From assembly GCF_005938645.2 (NCBI RefSeq), contig NZ_CP042171.1, forward strand, positions 5,828,001 through 5,892,000: a stretch of 64,000 nt of DNA. The letters run 5' to 3'. Made by a program: the position numbers and the translations under genes. Under the pieces are notes generated by a model. The model had not been told where the DNA came from and searched no databases. It saw only the letters and a program-made list of their open reading frames with translations. The first letter of the stretch is position 1, and every line of letters begins with the position of its first letter. Positions 8,922 through 17,179 of this stretch are shown piece after piece. Source of the DNA: Pedobacter sp. KBS0701. GTDB lineage: Bacteria > Bacteroidota > Bacteroidia > Sphingobacteriales > Sphingobacteriaceae.

Positions 8922-9532
8922 TTTTTACCATTAAGAAATTAAGGTAGTTAAGAGGATATTTGTTATTTTAGTGTTAGAATAAGTTCTTAATATCAATTTA
9001 TTTTATTCATCCCCTAATCATACATGCTTAAATTTTAACGTGGAAAGCATGTATCAACTAAATTAAATAGGGAATGACTAAAAAAGAGGTTACGCAGTTA
9101 TCCTATGAGATAACAGGATTCGCAATTAAAGTTCATAAAATCTTAGGTCCAGGTTTATTGGAAAGTATATACGAACGCTGCTTAAAATATGAGTTGAAAA
9201 AAACGGATATACTGTTGCTCAACAATTTGTGCTTTCGGTAGTATATGATGAATTGGAAATAGATTTAGATTTACGGCCGGATCTATTTGTAATAATTGTG
9301 TTGTAATAGAAATAAAAGCGATATCGAGTATTCTACCTGTTCATCATGTACAACTCCAAACCTAATGAAACTTCTTAATGCTCCGCAGGGATTATTGATT
9401 AATTTTTTTACAGAAAATATTACTAAAGCATTGTACCTATAGTAAATGAATATTTCAGTATTTTACCAGATAGATAACTTAACAATCTTGGTACACAAAC
9501 TTAATGCTCTTAATTCCTTAATGGTTAAAAAC
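8922..9532. mobile_element. Inverted-repeat-bounded segment carrying the GxxExxY pseudogene
   Basis: The left end (8922-8952) and the reverse complement of the right end (9502-9532) match at about 25 of 31 positions; both contain ACCATTAAG and AATTAAG. Each end repeats TTAAG three times at 8-9-bp spacing: 8931, 8939 and 8948 on the left, with the complementary CTTAA at 9500, 9509 and 9517 on the right. A perfect 10-bp hairpin (9020-9029 with 9045-9054) precedes the gene. The only gene inside is the decayed GxxExxY frame. A mobile or cassette-like nature is inference. Confidence 0.45.
9074..9442 (+). pseudogene. GxxExxY family protein (PD-(D/E)XK-like), three frameshifts
   Basis: The first frame reads MTKKEVTQLSYEITGFAIKV then HKILGPGLLESIYERCLKYEL, which is the GxxExxY family core. 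After KK the frame shifts (near 9200) and continues AQQFVLSVVYDELEIDLDLR and PDLFV. It shifts again near 9292 into VVIEIKAISSILPVHHVQLQ, and again near 9365 into MKLLNAPQGLLINFF before a stop at 9440-9442. With the shifts repaired it is a normal-length (about 120-residue) member with the nuclease-like D...EIK pattern. Members are predicted PD-(D/E)XK-fold proteins of unknown role. Each break is consistent with a one-base change, so a sequencing fault cannot be fully excluded, but three in 370 bp favours decay. Confidence 0.8.
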
Positions 9533-9689
9533 GTTAGGTCATGCCGCACATTTAACCAATACTAAGAATCGAAACCTTAAATAATCACATATTCTTTCGA
9601 TTAATTCAGAATATGCTTTAGAATGTTTCTAAATAAATGATTTATCGCTGTTTTGTCATAATCGTTTATAAATTAAACTCATAATTAGA

Positions 9690-9697
9690 TACTTTTG
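9690..9697 (+). promoter_or_regulatory. Candidate -7 element of the sdhCAB promoter
   Basis: TACTTTTG fits TAnnTTTG and lies 29 bp before the sdhC start. A clear TTG at the right distance is not seen, so the call is partial. Confidence 0.5.
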
Positions 9698-9726
9698 CAA
9701 GAAATTTAGATATAAATCCTAATCAA

Positions 9727-10407
9727 ATGAGTGGTTTCGGAAATGCATTTTCTTCATCAATAGGGAAGAAATTCATCATGGGTATTACAGGTTTGTTCCT
9801 GATACTTTTTTTAATTGTACACTGCGGTATTAATGCTTTAATTTTTATTAGCGACGGTGGTTTGACATTTAACGTAGGCGCACATTTTATGGCCACCAAC
9901 TGGATTATCCGGGCTGGCGAGATTGTGTTATTTATTGGCTTGCTTGCACACATTTTTCAGGCTTTACGTTTAACATTGCAAAATCAGAAAGCACGTCCGG
10001 TTAAGTATGCGGTAAACGATGGTCAGGCAAACAGTAAATGGTACAGCCGTTCTATGGGCCTGCTAGGTACGCTTTTGCTGATTTTTTTGGTGGTCCACCT
10101 GAAAGATTTTTGGGTAGTTTCCCGTTTTACAGGCATCCCAACGGTTGATGCCAACGGACATGAAGATCTTTATGCGGTAATGAAAGAAAAATTTCAGGAT
10201 CCGGTAAGGGTTGCCGTGTATATTTTGGCTATGTTTTCTTTATGCTACCACTTATTGCATGGTTTTGCTTCGGCATTCCAAACATTAGGATGGAACCACT
10301 CAAAATATAATGGTATAATTAAAGGAGTTGGCGTTTGGTATTCGATTATTATTTCGATCCTTTTCGCTGCCATGCCGATTGCAGTTTATTTCGGTCTTAT
10401 TCAATAA
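9727..10407 (+). CDS. sdhC: Succinate dehydrogenase cytochrome b subunit
   Basis: Membrane anchor of complex II that passes electrons to menaquinone. The 226-residue product has five predicted membrane spans (about 14-36, 56-80, 108-130, 155-180 and 200-224). Candidate haem-ligand histidines sit in LIVHCG, LLAHIFQAL, VVHLKDFW and CYHLLHGFAS. A single anchor with two b haems is the form expected for the Bacteroidota B-type enzyme. It is the first gene of sdhCAB, 17 bp before sdhA. Confidence 0.95.
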   Translation: MSGFGNAFSSSIGKKFIMGITGLFLILFLIVHCGINALIFISDGGLTFNVGAHFMATNWIIRAGEIVLFIGLLAHIFQALRLTLQNQKARPVKYAVNDGQANSKWYSRSMGLLGTLLLIFLVVHLKDFWVVSRFTGIPTVDANGHEDLYAVMKEKFQDPVRVAVYILAMFSLCYHLLHGFASAFQTLGWNHSKYNGIIKGVGVWYSIIISILFAAMPIAVYFGLIQ

Positions 10408-10424
10408 TTTTTAGCACAAAAGAT

Positions 10425-12404
10425 ATGTCAGATATTAATTCAAATATTCCAGAAGGCGAATTAACCAGCAAATGGACAAAATATAAGTCTTCTGTGCCTT
10501 TGGTAAACCCATCGAACAAAAGAACTATTGAGGTAATTATTGTAGGTTCGGGTTTAGCAGGTGCTTCGGCAGCCGCTACTTTGGCCGAGATGGGTTACAA
10601 AGTAAAGTGTTTCTGTTTTCAGGATTCACCACGTAGAGCACACTCAATCGCCGCTCAAGGTGGTATTAATGCAGCAAAAAACTATCAGAATGATGGTGAT
10701 AGTGTTTATCGCCTATTTTACGATACGATTAAAGGTGGCGATTACCGTGCCCGCGAAGCCAATGTGCATCGTTTGGCTGAAGTAAGTGCCAACATTATAG
10801 ATCAGTGTGTAGCACAAGGTGTGCCTTTGGCACGTGAGTATGGCGGCTTGTTAGATAACCGTTCATTCGGTGGTACACAGGTTCAGCGTACGTTCTATGC
10901 TGCAGGTCAAACTGGTCAGCAGTTATTATTAGGTGCATATTCTGCTTTAGAACGCCAGATTGGTATGGGTAAAGTAGAAATGTATACCCGCCATGAAATG
11001 CTTGAGGTGGTTAAAATTGATGGCAAAGCACGCGGTATTATTGCCCGTAATTTAATTACCGGAGAAATCGAACGTCACTTTGGTCATGCGGTAGTATTAG
11101 GAACAGGTGGTTACGGAAACGTATTCTATCTTTCTACCAATGCCATGGGAAGTAATGTTACAGCTGCCTGGAAAGCGCACAAACAAGGTGCTTACTTTGC
11201 AAATCCTTGTTACACGCAGATCCACCCGACCTGTATCCCGGTTTCTGGCGATCACCAATCTAAATTAACCCTGATGTCTGAATCATTACGTAACGATGGA
11301 CGTATCTGGGTACCTAAAAAGAAAGATGATAACCGTAAAGCTTCAGAAATTCCTGAAGATGAAAGAGATTATTATTTAGAGCGTCGTTATCCTGCTTTTG
11401 GTAACCTGGTTCCACGTGATGTGGCTTCCCGTGCGGCTAAAGAGCGTTGCGATGCCGGTTATGGAGTAGGTGCTTCTAAATTGGCCGTATATTTAGATTT
11501 TAAAGCAAATACAGAACGCTACGGAAAAATCGAAGCTGCTAAAGCAGGTAACCACAATCCAGACAAAGAAACTTGCATGCGCTTAGGCACTGCGGTAATT
11601 AAGGAAAAATATGGTAACCTGTTCGATATGTATGCACAAATTACCGGTGAAAATCCTTACGAAACCCCAATGCGTATTTATCCTGCAGTTCACTATACTA
11701 TGGGCGGTTTATGGGTTGATTATAACTTAATGACATCTGTACCTGGTTTATATTGTACAGGTGAGGCTAACTTCTCAGATCATGGTGCTAACCGTTTAGG
11801 TGCATCTGCTTTGATGCAGGGTTTGGCTGATGGTTATTTCGTTCTTCCATACACCATTGGAGCTTATTTATCAAAAGAGATTTCTGTAAAGGCAATTCCT
11901 ACTGATCACCCTGCTTTTGTGGAGGCTGAAGAGAGAGCAGTTGGTATTTTAAATACGCTGATCAATATTAAAGGAACCAAGTCGGTAGATCATTTCCACA
12001 AACGTTTAGGCCACATCATGTGGGAGAAATGTGGTATGGCCCGTAACGAAAAAGGTTTAAATGAAGCAATTCAGGAAATCAGAGCATTACGAGCTGAATT
12101 CTGGAGCGATGTTCGTGTACCTGGAACAGCTGATGAGTTAAATACAGAACTCGAAAAAGCAGGCCGTGTGGCTGATTTTATCGAACTGGGCGAGTTGATG
12201 TGCATTGATGCTTTAAACCGTAACGAAAGTTGTGGTGGTCACTTCCGTGAAGAGTATCAGACAGAAGAAGGTGAAGCCTTACGTGATGATGAGAACTATG
12301 CTTACGTAGCTGCCTGGGAATTTAAAGAAGGTGTAAACTTCGAACTTCACAAAGAAGAATTGAAGTTTGAAAATATTAAAGTAGCACAAAGAAGTTATAA
12401 ATAG
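10425..12404 (+). CDS. sdhA: Succinate dehydrogenase flavoprotein subunit
   Basis: FAD-containing catalytic subunit that oxidises succinate to fumarate (TCA cycle and respiration). The start at 10425 (MSDINSNIPEGELTSKW) follows sdhC; an upstream in-frame ATG lies inside sdhC and is not used. The 659-residue product has the FAD dinucleotide motif IIVGSGLAGASAA, the flavinylation-region SIAAQGGINAAKNY, and the active-site stretches IHPTCIP and HYTMGGLWVDYN. Length matches B-type flavoproteins. Membrane association comes through SdhB and SdhC. Confidence 0.97.
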   Translation: MSDINSNIPEGELTSKWTKYKSSVPLVNPSNKRTIEVIIVGSGLAGASAAATLAEMGYKVKCFCFQDSPRRAHSIAAQGGINAAKNYQNDGDSVYRLFYDTIKGGDYRAREANVHRLAEVSANIIDQCVAQGVPLAREYGGLLDNRSFGGTQVQRTFYAAGQTGQQLLLGAYSALERQIGMGKVEMYTRHEMLEVVKIDGKARGIIARNLITGEIERHFGHAVVLGTGGYGNVFYLSTNAMGSNVTAAWKAHKQGAYFANPCYTQIHPTCIPVSGDHQSKLTLMSESLRNDGRIWVPKKKDDNRKASEIPEDERDYYLERRYPAFGNLVPRDVASRAAKERCDAGYGVGASKLAVYLDFKANTERYGKIEAAKAGNHNPDKETCMRLGTAVIKEKYGNLFDMYAQITGENPYETPMRIYPAVHYTMGGLWVDYNLMTSVPGLYCTGEANFSDHGANRLGASALMQGLADGYFVLPYTIGAYLSKEISVKAIPTDHPAFVEAEERAVGILNTLINIKGTKSVDHFHKRLGHIMWEKCGMARNEKGLNEAIQEIRALRAEFWSDVRVPGTADELNTELEKAGRVADFIELGELMCIDALNRNESCGGHFREEYQTEEGEALRDDENYAYVAAWEFKEGVNFELHKEELKFENIKVAQRSYK

Positions 12405-12417
12405 TAGTAAGATGCTA

Positions 12418-12477
12418 GTATCAAGTATCAAGACTTGAATCCAAACTTGATACTTGACTCTCGCTACTTGATACTTA
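12418..12477. repeat. Short tandem/inverted repeats between sdhA and sdhB
   Basis: The 86-bp gap contains AGTATCAAGTATCAAG followed by ACTTGATACTTG and another ACTTGATACT, that is, two forward and several reverse-complement copies of a CAAGTATC unit. It can fold into a hairpin. It may be a mobile repeat or may adjust sdhB expression; no decision is possible from sequence. Confidence 0.6.
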
Positions 12478-12490
12478 AAACCTCAATATC

Positions 12491-13261
12491 ATGAGTACAG
12501 GAAATATGAACTTAACGCTAAAAGTTTGGCGTCAAAAAAATAACAAAACCAAAGGTGCTTTGGTAGATTATAAATTGGCCGATATTTCACCGGATATGTC
12601 TTTCTTAGAGATGTTCGATGTATTAAACGAACAATTAATTAACAAAGGTGAAGAGCCGGTTGTATTTGATCACGATTGCCGTGAGGGTATCTGCGGAATG
12701 TGTTCGATGTTCATTAACGGCCGTCCGCACGGACCAAAAGACCTGGTGACTACCTGCCAGTTGCACATGCGTTCTTTCAAAGATGGCGATACCATCGTTG
12801 TTGAGCCCTGGAGAGCAGCGGCTTTTCCGGTAGTAAAAGATTTAACTGTAGATCGTTCTGCATTTGACAGGGTTATTGCTGCTGGTGGCTTTATTTCGGT
12901 AAACACAGGTAATGCGCAAGATGCGAACAACCTGCCAATTCCTAAAATGCAGGCAGATGCTGCTTTCGAAGCTGCAGCTTGTATTGGTTGTGGTGCTTGT
13001 GTGGCAACTTGTAAAAATGCTTCAGCAATGTTATTCGTATCAGCTAAGATCTCTCAGTTGGCATTGTTACCTCAAGGTCAGCCAGAGCGTTACCGTAGGG
13101 TGCAGAGCATGGTTGCGCAAATGGATGCTGAAGGTTTTGGTAACTGTACCAATACTGGTGCTTGCGAAGCCGAGTGCCCTAAAGGAATTTCTTTAGAGAA
13201 CATCGCTCGTATGAACCGCGATTTCGCTTCGGCAAAATTCGTTTCAGAAGAAACGGTTTAA
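12491..13261 (+). CDS. sdhB: Succinate dehydrogenase iron-sulfur subunit
   Basis: Carries electrons from SdhA flavin to the haem/quinone anchor through three Fe-S centres. The 256-residue product has the N-terminal [2Fe-2S] ligands in CREGICGMC with a later Cys (TTCQLH). The C-terminal [4Fe-4S]/[3Fe-4S] ligands are in CIGCGACVATCKN and CTNTGACEAECPKGI. It is the last gene of sdhCAB and is followed by a terminator. Length is normal. Confidence 0.97.
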   Translation: MSTGNMNLTLKVWRQKNNKTKGALVDYKLADISPDMSFLEMFDVLNEQLINKGEEPVVFDHDCREGICGMCSMFINGRPHGPKDLVTTCQLHMRSFKDGDTIVVEPWRAAAFPVVKDLTVDRSAFDRVIAAGGFISVNTGNAQDANNLPIPKMQADAAFEAAACIGCGACVATCKNASAMLFVSAKISQLALLPQGQPERYRRVQSMVAQMDAEGFGNCTNTGACEAECPKGISLENIARMNRDFASAKFVSEETV

Positions 13262-13298
13262 AAATATACTGTGTACCTGGTTTAATCGCCGGGTTCTT

Positions 13299-13325
13299 AA
13301 GCCTCCATATTATGGGGGCTTTTTA
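13299..13325 (+). terminator. Intrinsic terminator of sdhCAB
   Basis: AAGCCTCCAT (13299-13308) pairs with ATGGGGGCTT (13312-13321), with one G-T pair, followed by a T-run. Confidence 0.85.
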
Positions 13326-13660
13326 TTTTACCAATTCGTGGCTATCACAGTATTAAAATGTTCCTTATCTTATTAGTTTAAAATATGCCAATGAATATTG
13401 CTAGTAGTTTATCAGCAAATTGCTGATTAAAACTATACATATTTAACATTTCCCTGTTGTTATGAAAACATTCGAAACTTCAGGTTTGGAAACCGAAAGT
13501 GTGTACAATAAAATCACCTCGAAACAAAAGTTTGCGAAAGTGGTAATAATCCTATGTTTGCATATTAAATTTTTGCGTATTTGGAAATTTTATTTTGTAA
13601 TATTTGCATATACATTAAAATTTTTATAAATTTAGTCTTCCGAGACAGGAGAGAAAACAT
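13322..13660. other. 339-bp spacer with a palindrome and a doubtful 55-codon frame
   Basis: Holds the palindrome ATCAGCAAATTGCTGAT (13411-13427) and a plus-strand frame at 13462-13629 that opens MKTFETSGLETESVYNK and then becomes an AT-driven hydrophobic tail. The frame ends 31 bp before a strong hairpin with T-run, so it could be a tiny gene or the stub of a lost one. I do not recognise it. Confidence 0.3.
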
Positions 13661-13688
13661 AAAACCCCGGCAATTTTGCTGGGGTTTT
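13661..13688. terminator. Bidirectional intrinsic terminator
   Basis: AAAACCCCGGC (13661-13671) and GCTGGGGTTTT (13678-13688) form a stem with one G-T pair. It lies just downstream of the minus-strand TonB remnant. Confidence 0.75.
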
Positions 13689-13709
13689 GTGTTTGGGGAG
13701 GTTTGACAA

Positions 13710-13925
13710 ATTTAAAACTTTGCCCTGAATTTTATTTTTCCTGGCCGCTTCAGGGTATTAATCTCATGGCTAATAAACAGTATAGAATTTTTCAATTCCA
13801 CCCGGATATGCTGGTTGCTTTTGAACGGAGACAAAATCATAAACTTTGCTGGAACTGTTTTGCACCTTTGCTAAATTAAAACAGATGGCGATGCCCGTCA
13901 GAGCTAAAAAGATTAGCTTTCCCAT
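13710..13925 (-). pseudogene. Remnant of a TonB C-terminal-domain protein
   Basis: From an ATG at 13923-13925 the minus strand reads a signal-like MGKLIFLALTGIAICFNLAK and then KVYDFVSVQKQPAYPGGIEK FY before a stop. The homology continues in another frame as YPEAARKNKIQGKV down to about 13710. The same order (FVSIEKQPEFPGGITKFYN ... YPKEAQDNNVQGRV) occurs in the second TonB domain of the BlaR1-like protein at 14604-16595, so this is a frameshifted and truncated relative. It sits 25 bp downstream of the two-plug gene and was probably once the last gene of that operon. Confidence 0.7.
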
Positions 13926-13950
13926 TGTTTTTTGTTAAAATGTTGATTAT

Positions 13951-14592
13951 TTAGTTTTTCTCAGGAATTCCTTTTGGTTTTTTGGTGGTAATAATTACCA
14001 CTCCATTTTTGCCCTTATTACCATGTAAAGTTACAGCAGACGAATCCTTTAGCACTTCTATTGATTTAATAGATTTCTGATCCAGGTTTTTTATTTCTGA
14101 AACTTCCTTCCCATCAACAACATATAGTGGTTTTGCCTTAGGGTCAAAATCTCTGTTCAATAAGTATCTTACTTCTTTGGGTGTATCTATGTTTGGTATT
14201 AATGGACGTACGCTAAATCCTGATACTTTTCCTTTTAAATTAGATTCATCAACTTTTATTGGAGTCGTTTTAAGTTCATGATTATTACTCAGAGAACCAT
14301 TTTTGGTTTTAACTTCTATTACACCTGCAAAACCATCAGCACCATACCGCGCTGTTGCTAAACTATCTTTTAAAATGCTTACAGCTTCAATGTTATTGGG
14401 ATCAACATCGCTAAGTGATGCTGTGCCCCTTATTATATACTGTTTGTTGCCATCTATTACAATTAAAGGTTCAGTGCCTAATGTTGATGCTCCACAGAGC
14501 GTAATTTTAGGCGTTCTGATACTATCTGTCTTTTGAGCAAAACCGGCTAAACTAAAGCCCATCAGCATGCTAAATATGATTACGTTTTTCAT
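13951..14592 (-). CDS. Secreted protein with two TonB-receptor plug-like repeats
   Basis: 213 residues: a signal peptide (MKNVIIFSMLMGFSLAGFAQ) followed by two plug-like units. The first is about 40-95 (PLIVIDG ... NIEAVSILKDSLATARYGAD ... GVIEVKT) and the second about 150-205 (PLYVVDGKEV ... IKSIEVLKDSSAVTLHG ... GVVIITTKK). No beta-barrel follows, so it is not a receptor. It lies 11 bp downstream of the BlaR1-like gene, whose C-terminus carries the same unit. Isolated plug modules of this kind often accompany BlaR1/M56 genes in Bacteroidota. Function unknown; a periplasmic interaction role is inference. Confidence 0.75.
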   Translation of the reverse strand: MKNVIIFSMLMGFSLAGFAQKTDSIRTPKITLCGASTLGTEPLIVIDGNKQYIIRGTASLSDVDPNNIEAVSILKDSLATARYGADGFAGVIEVKTKNGSLSNNHELKTTPIKVDESNLKGKVSGFSVRPLIPNIDTPKEVRYLLNRDFDPKAKPLYVVDGKEVSEIKNLDQKSIKSIEVLKDSSAVTLHGNKGKNGVVIITTKKPKGIPEKN

Positions 14593-14603
14593 ATTGAATT
14601 TGA

Positions 14604-16595
14604 TTAGAATTTTCTTCTGAGTTCGAAAAAATTAGTGTTCTTATCTATCGAAAGCTCATTTGATTTAAGTGGCCTGAAAATATTGCTTTTTGCACCTTTG
14701 CTGGTAACTAAAATTACACCACCCCGTGCTTTTGGCCCATATAGATTCATTGCAGTTTGATCTTTCAACACTTCTATTGATTCGATGCTGTTTGGGTTTA
14801 TTGTATTCAACTGGCTGTTATCTGATAATTTAACGCCATCTACAATGATTAGCGCGTCAAGATTTGTATCCTCCCTTAATCTGATCCGGTCGCCGGGAAT
14901 GCTACTTGTTTTAGTCTCTTTTGTAGGTATAGGGTCGCTGAGTTTGAAATTCACGTTAATATTGTATTTAACTCTTACAGCTAAACCATTCTGGATGCCT
15001 GGGTTCCACTTTGGCGATTCTTTTATAACTCTCATTGCTTCTTCGTCGGTACCACTGCCTAAACCCCTTGTAATTTGAACATCTGTTAATGAACCATCCT
15101 TTTCAACTACAAAACTGAGGAAAACTCTACCCTGAACATTATTGTCCTGAGCCTCCTTTGGATACTTAATGCGGCCACCCAGGTAATTATAAAACTTGGT
15201 TATACCGCCTGGAAATTCTGGTTGTTTCTCGATCGAAACGAAGTCATATATTTTGTCAGTATTTTCAGCTTTAATGTTGCTGATTCCAGATTCAGTAGTT
15301 TTAGGAAAATCAGATATGATATTAATCTTGTTCAGGTTTACATATTCACCCGATTTAGGTAACAACTTATTTTTAAAACCTTTTGAAGATTCTGGAATTC
15401 TAAAACTTACGGTTAAAGCATATTTGCCATCAGCTACAGTTTTAAACCCTTTATAAGATAATATTGCTTTCATTACTTCTTCGTCACAGCCAGCACCTAG
15501 TTCTACATTTGATGTAACATTGGTGACCCTTCCGCCTTTTAAATTAAACCTTATCTGGGTATTTCCCTGAATCTGATTGCTATTGGCTGTCGTTGGATAT
15601 TTGATATTCTGGCCTAGAAACTTATAAAATCCTTTCCAGTTTAGATCTGTTTTGCCATCAACCGAAATTTTAGGCGCTATACTTACCTTCTCGGGGGCTG
15701 TAACCATGTTTTCAACCAGTTCAATCGGCTTATCCATCGGGATTTGATCGGTAATGGACAACAATTTCTCATTTTTACGAACAGTAGCAGATGAAAATAC
15801 AATGAGAAGGGCAAATAGCGGAATAAAGATTCCATACTTCACAATCGCTATCTTTTTAGATCGTTCCTTATGAAGCATGAAAATTCTTTTTTTGATCAAT
15901 GATTTTTTTAAGAAACCATTTGTTAAAGCATTTGGTGAAATCCCAAACGACTTACTTAATAACAGCATGGCATATTCAGCTTTATCACCTTGAAATTCGG
16001 CGGCAAGTTCATCAGCTAAAAATTCGTGGATATTTTTAATGGCTTTCTTGTAAAGATAAATCACCGGGTTTAACCAGGTAATAATCCCTATAATTTCGAA
16101 AAATATAATATCTACGCTGTGCCATTGTTTGATATGTGCTTCTTCATGAATATCAATTACATCCATTTGTGGCAATTCCTGGTCAATTACTTTTTTGCCA
16201 AAAAAAGAGAAAGCTGTACCAGCCTTATTTATAGTAATGAGTTTTTTAACTGTTAATAAATTAAATACCAATCTACCTAAGAAGAACAAAGTCCCTGCGC
16301 AATAAATATAAACGAATGCATTTGCCCAGTTAAAACCAGTATTACGTTCTGTTACAATTGTTGCTTGTGCTAATACAGCTTCCCAATTAACTGAAGTATA
16401 GACCTTTTGCGCCGCTTTCTGTTCCGTAAGCCATTCTAAACGGATAAATGGTATACATAGGGATAAAACGCCTGCAGACACTAAATAAATACGGTTTAAA
16501 GTGAAATAGGTCTCCTTATCTAATAGTAATTTGTAAAAGCCGAAAAAAACAATTAAGTATAAGTTCACCTGTAATAGGTAGTGGGCAAAACTCAT
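14604..16595 (-). CDS. BlaR1-like M56 membrane metalloprotease fused to TonB C-terminal and plug domains
   Basis: Signal-transducing membrane protease that is expected to trigger inactivation of the BlaI-type repressor encoded upstream. The 663-residue product has N-terminal membrane helices (about 5-25, 34-52 and 92-115). It has the zinc motif HEEAH at 150-154, the FLADELAAE region near 190, and a further membrane helix near 250-270. The periplasmic part is unusual: two TonB_C-like domains (about 305-395 and 440-540) and a plug-like unit (about 575-635, ALIIVDG ... IESIEVLKDQTAMNLYG). There is no penicillin-binding sensor domain. It overlaps the repressor gene by 4 bp. The protease family is clear; the signal sensed is unknown. 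Confidence 0.88.
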   Translation of the reverse strand: MSFAHYLLQVNLYLIVFFGFYKLLLDKETYFTLNRIYLVSAGVLSLCIPFIRLEWLTEQKAAQKVYTSVNWEAVLAQATIVTERNTGFNWANAFVYIYCAGTLFFLGRLVFNLLTVKKLITINKAGTAFSFFGKKVIDQELPQMDVIDIHEEAHIKQWHSVDIIFFEIIGIITWLNPVIYLYKKAIKNIHEFLADELAAEFQGDKAEYAMLLLSKSFGISPNALTNGFLKKSLIKKRIFMLHKERSKKIAIVKYGIFIPLFALLIVFSSATVRKNEKLLSITDQIPMDKPIELVENMVTAPEKVSIAPKISVDGKTDLNWKGFYKFLGQNIKYPTTANSNQIQGNTQIRFNLKGGRVTNVTSNVELGAGCDEEVMKAILSYKGFKTVADGKYALTVSFRIPESSKGFKNKLLPKSGEYVNLNKINIISDFPKTTESGISNIKAENTDKIYDFVSIEKQPEFPGGITKFYNYLGGRIKYPKEAQDNNVQGRVFLSFVVEKDGSLTDVQITRGLGSGTDEEAMRVIKESPKWNPGIQNGLAVRVKYNINVNFKLSDPIPTKETKTSSIPGDRIRLREDTNLDALIIVDGVKLSDNSQLNTINPNSIESIEVLKDQTAMNLYGPKARGGVILVTSKGAKSNIFRPLKSNELSIDKNTNFFELRRKF

Positions 16596-16969
16596 TTTGG
16601 CTTGTGTTTAATTTTGTTAATCATTTTTAAAATTTCATCAACATCACTTAAGTCCAGTTTTTCTTCTTTAACGAAGAAAGAAAACATACTCTCCACCGAA
16701 TTTTCGAAGTAATTGCCTAACAGTTTTTCTGTTGCATGGCGCTTGTACTCTTCTCTGCTGATTAAAGGATAATACTGATGAGCCTTACCGAAGGCTTCGT
16801 GACCAATAAAGCCTTTGGTTTCTAAAATTCTAATAATGGTTGATACGGTATTGTACGCCGGTTTAGGGAGGGGGAGCTGATCAATAACCTCTTTAACGAA
16901 TGCCTTCTCCAATTGCCATAAAACCTGCATAATCTGCTCTTCGGCTTTGGTTAAATCTTTAATTTCCAT
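16592..16969 (-). CDS. BlaI/MecI/CopY-family transcriptional repressor
   Basis: Winged-helix DNA-binding repressor, usually dimeric, released when the partner M56 protease is activated. The start at 16969 (MEIKDLTKAEEQIMQVLW) matches family N-termini; an in-frame ATG 30 bp earlier adds only hydrophobic residues. The 125-residue product has the HTH in about 10-75, including PLPKPAYNTVSTIIRILETK, and a helical dimerisation tail. The 4-bp overlap with the BlaR1-like gene indicates tight coupling. Likely autoregulated through the palindromes at 17013-17036. Confidence 0.92.
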   Translation of the reverse strand: MEIKDLTKAEEQIMQVLWQLEKAFVKEVIDQLPLPKPAYNTVSTIIRILETKGFIGHEAFGKAHQYYPLISREEYKRHATEKLLGNYFENSVESMFSFFVKEEKLDLSDVDEILKMINKIKHKPK

Positions 16970-17012
16970 AATAGTTAATAATAATAAGGATGATAGCAAA
17001 TTGCTTTGCCTT

Positions 17013-17046
17013 AACTAAAGTTAAAACTAATTAGTTAGTTGTCCAA
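17013..17046 (-). promoter_or_regulatory. Promoter and candidate operator of the blaI-blaR1 operon
   Basis: On the minus strand, TTG at 17044-17046 and a TAACTTTA element at 17016-17023 are 20 bases apart. The perfect 12-bp palindrome AACTAATTAGTT (17025-17036) sits exactly between them, and AACTAAAGTT (17013-17022) overlaps the -7 element. This is where a BlaI-type dimer would block RNA polymerase. Confidence 0.6.
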
Positions 17047-17179
17047 ATTTTATTTAATAATTATTTGAAAAATAAATGCAGTACGAGTTTTCTTCTACTT
17101 AAGGAATTTTCTTTGCGAAAAAATTGTAGAATTTTATCATTTATTTAATTGTTAATCAGATATTTATGTGATTTTTAGG

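Noticed and set aside
13676..13879. 67-codon plus-strand reading frame
   Set aside because: It begins inside a terminator stem and is antisense to the TonB-domain remnant, whose protein similarity is clear on the minus strand.
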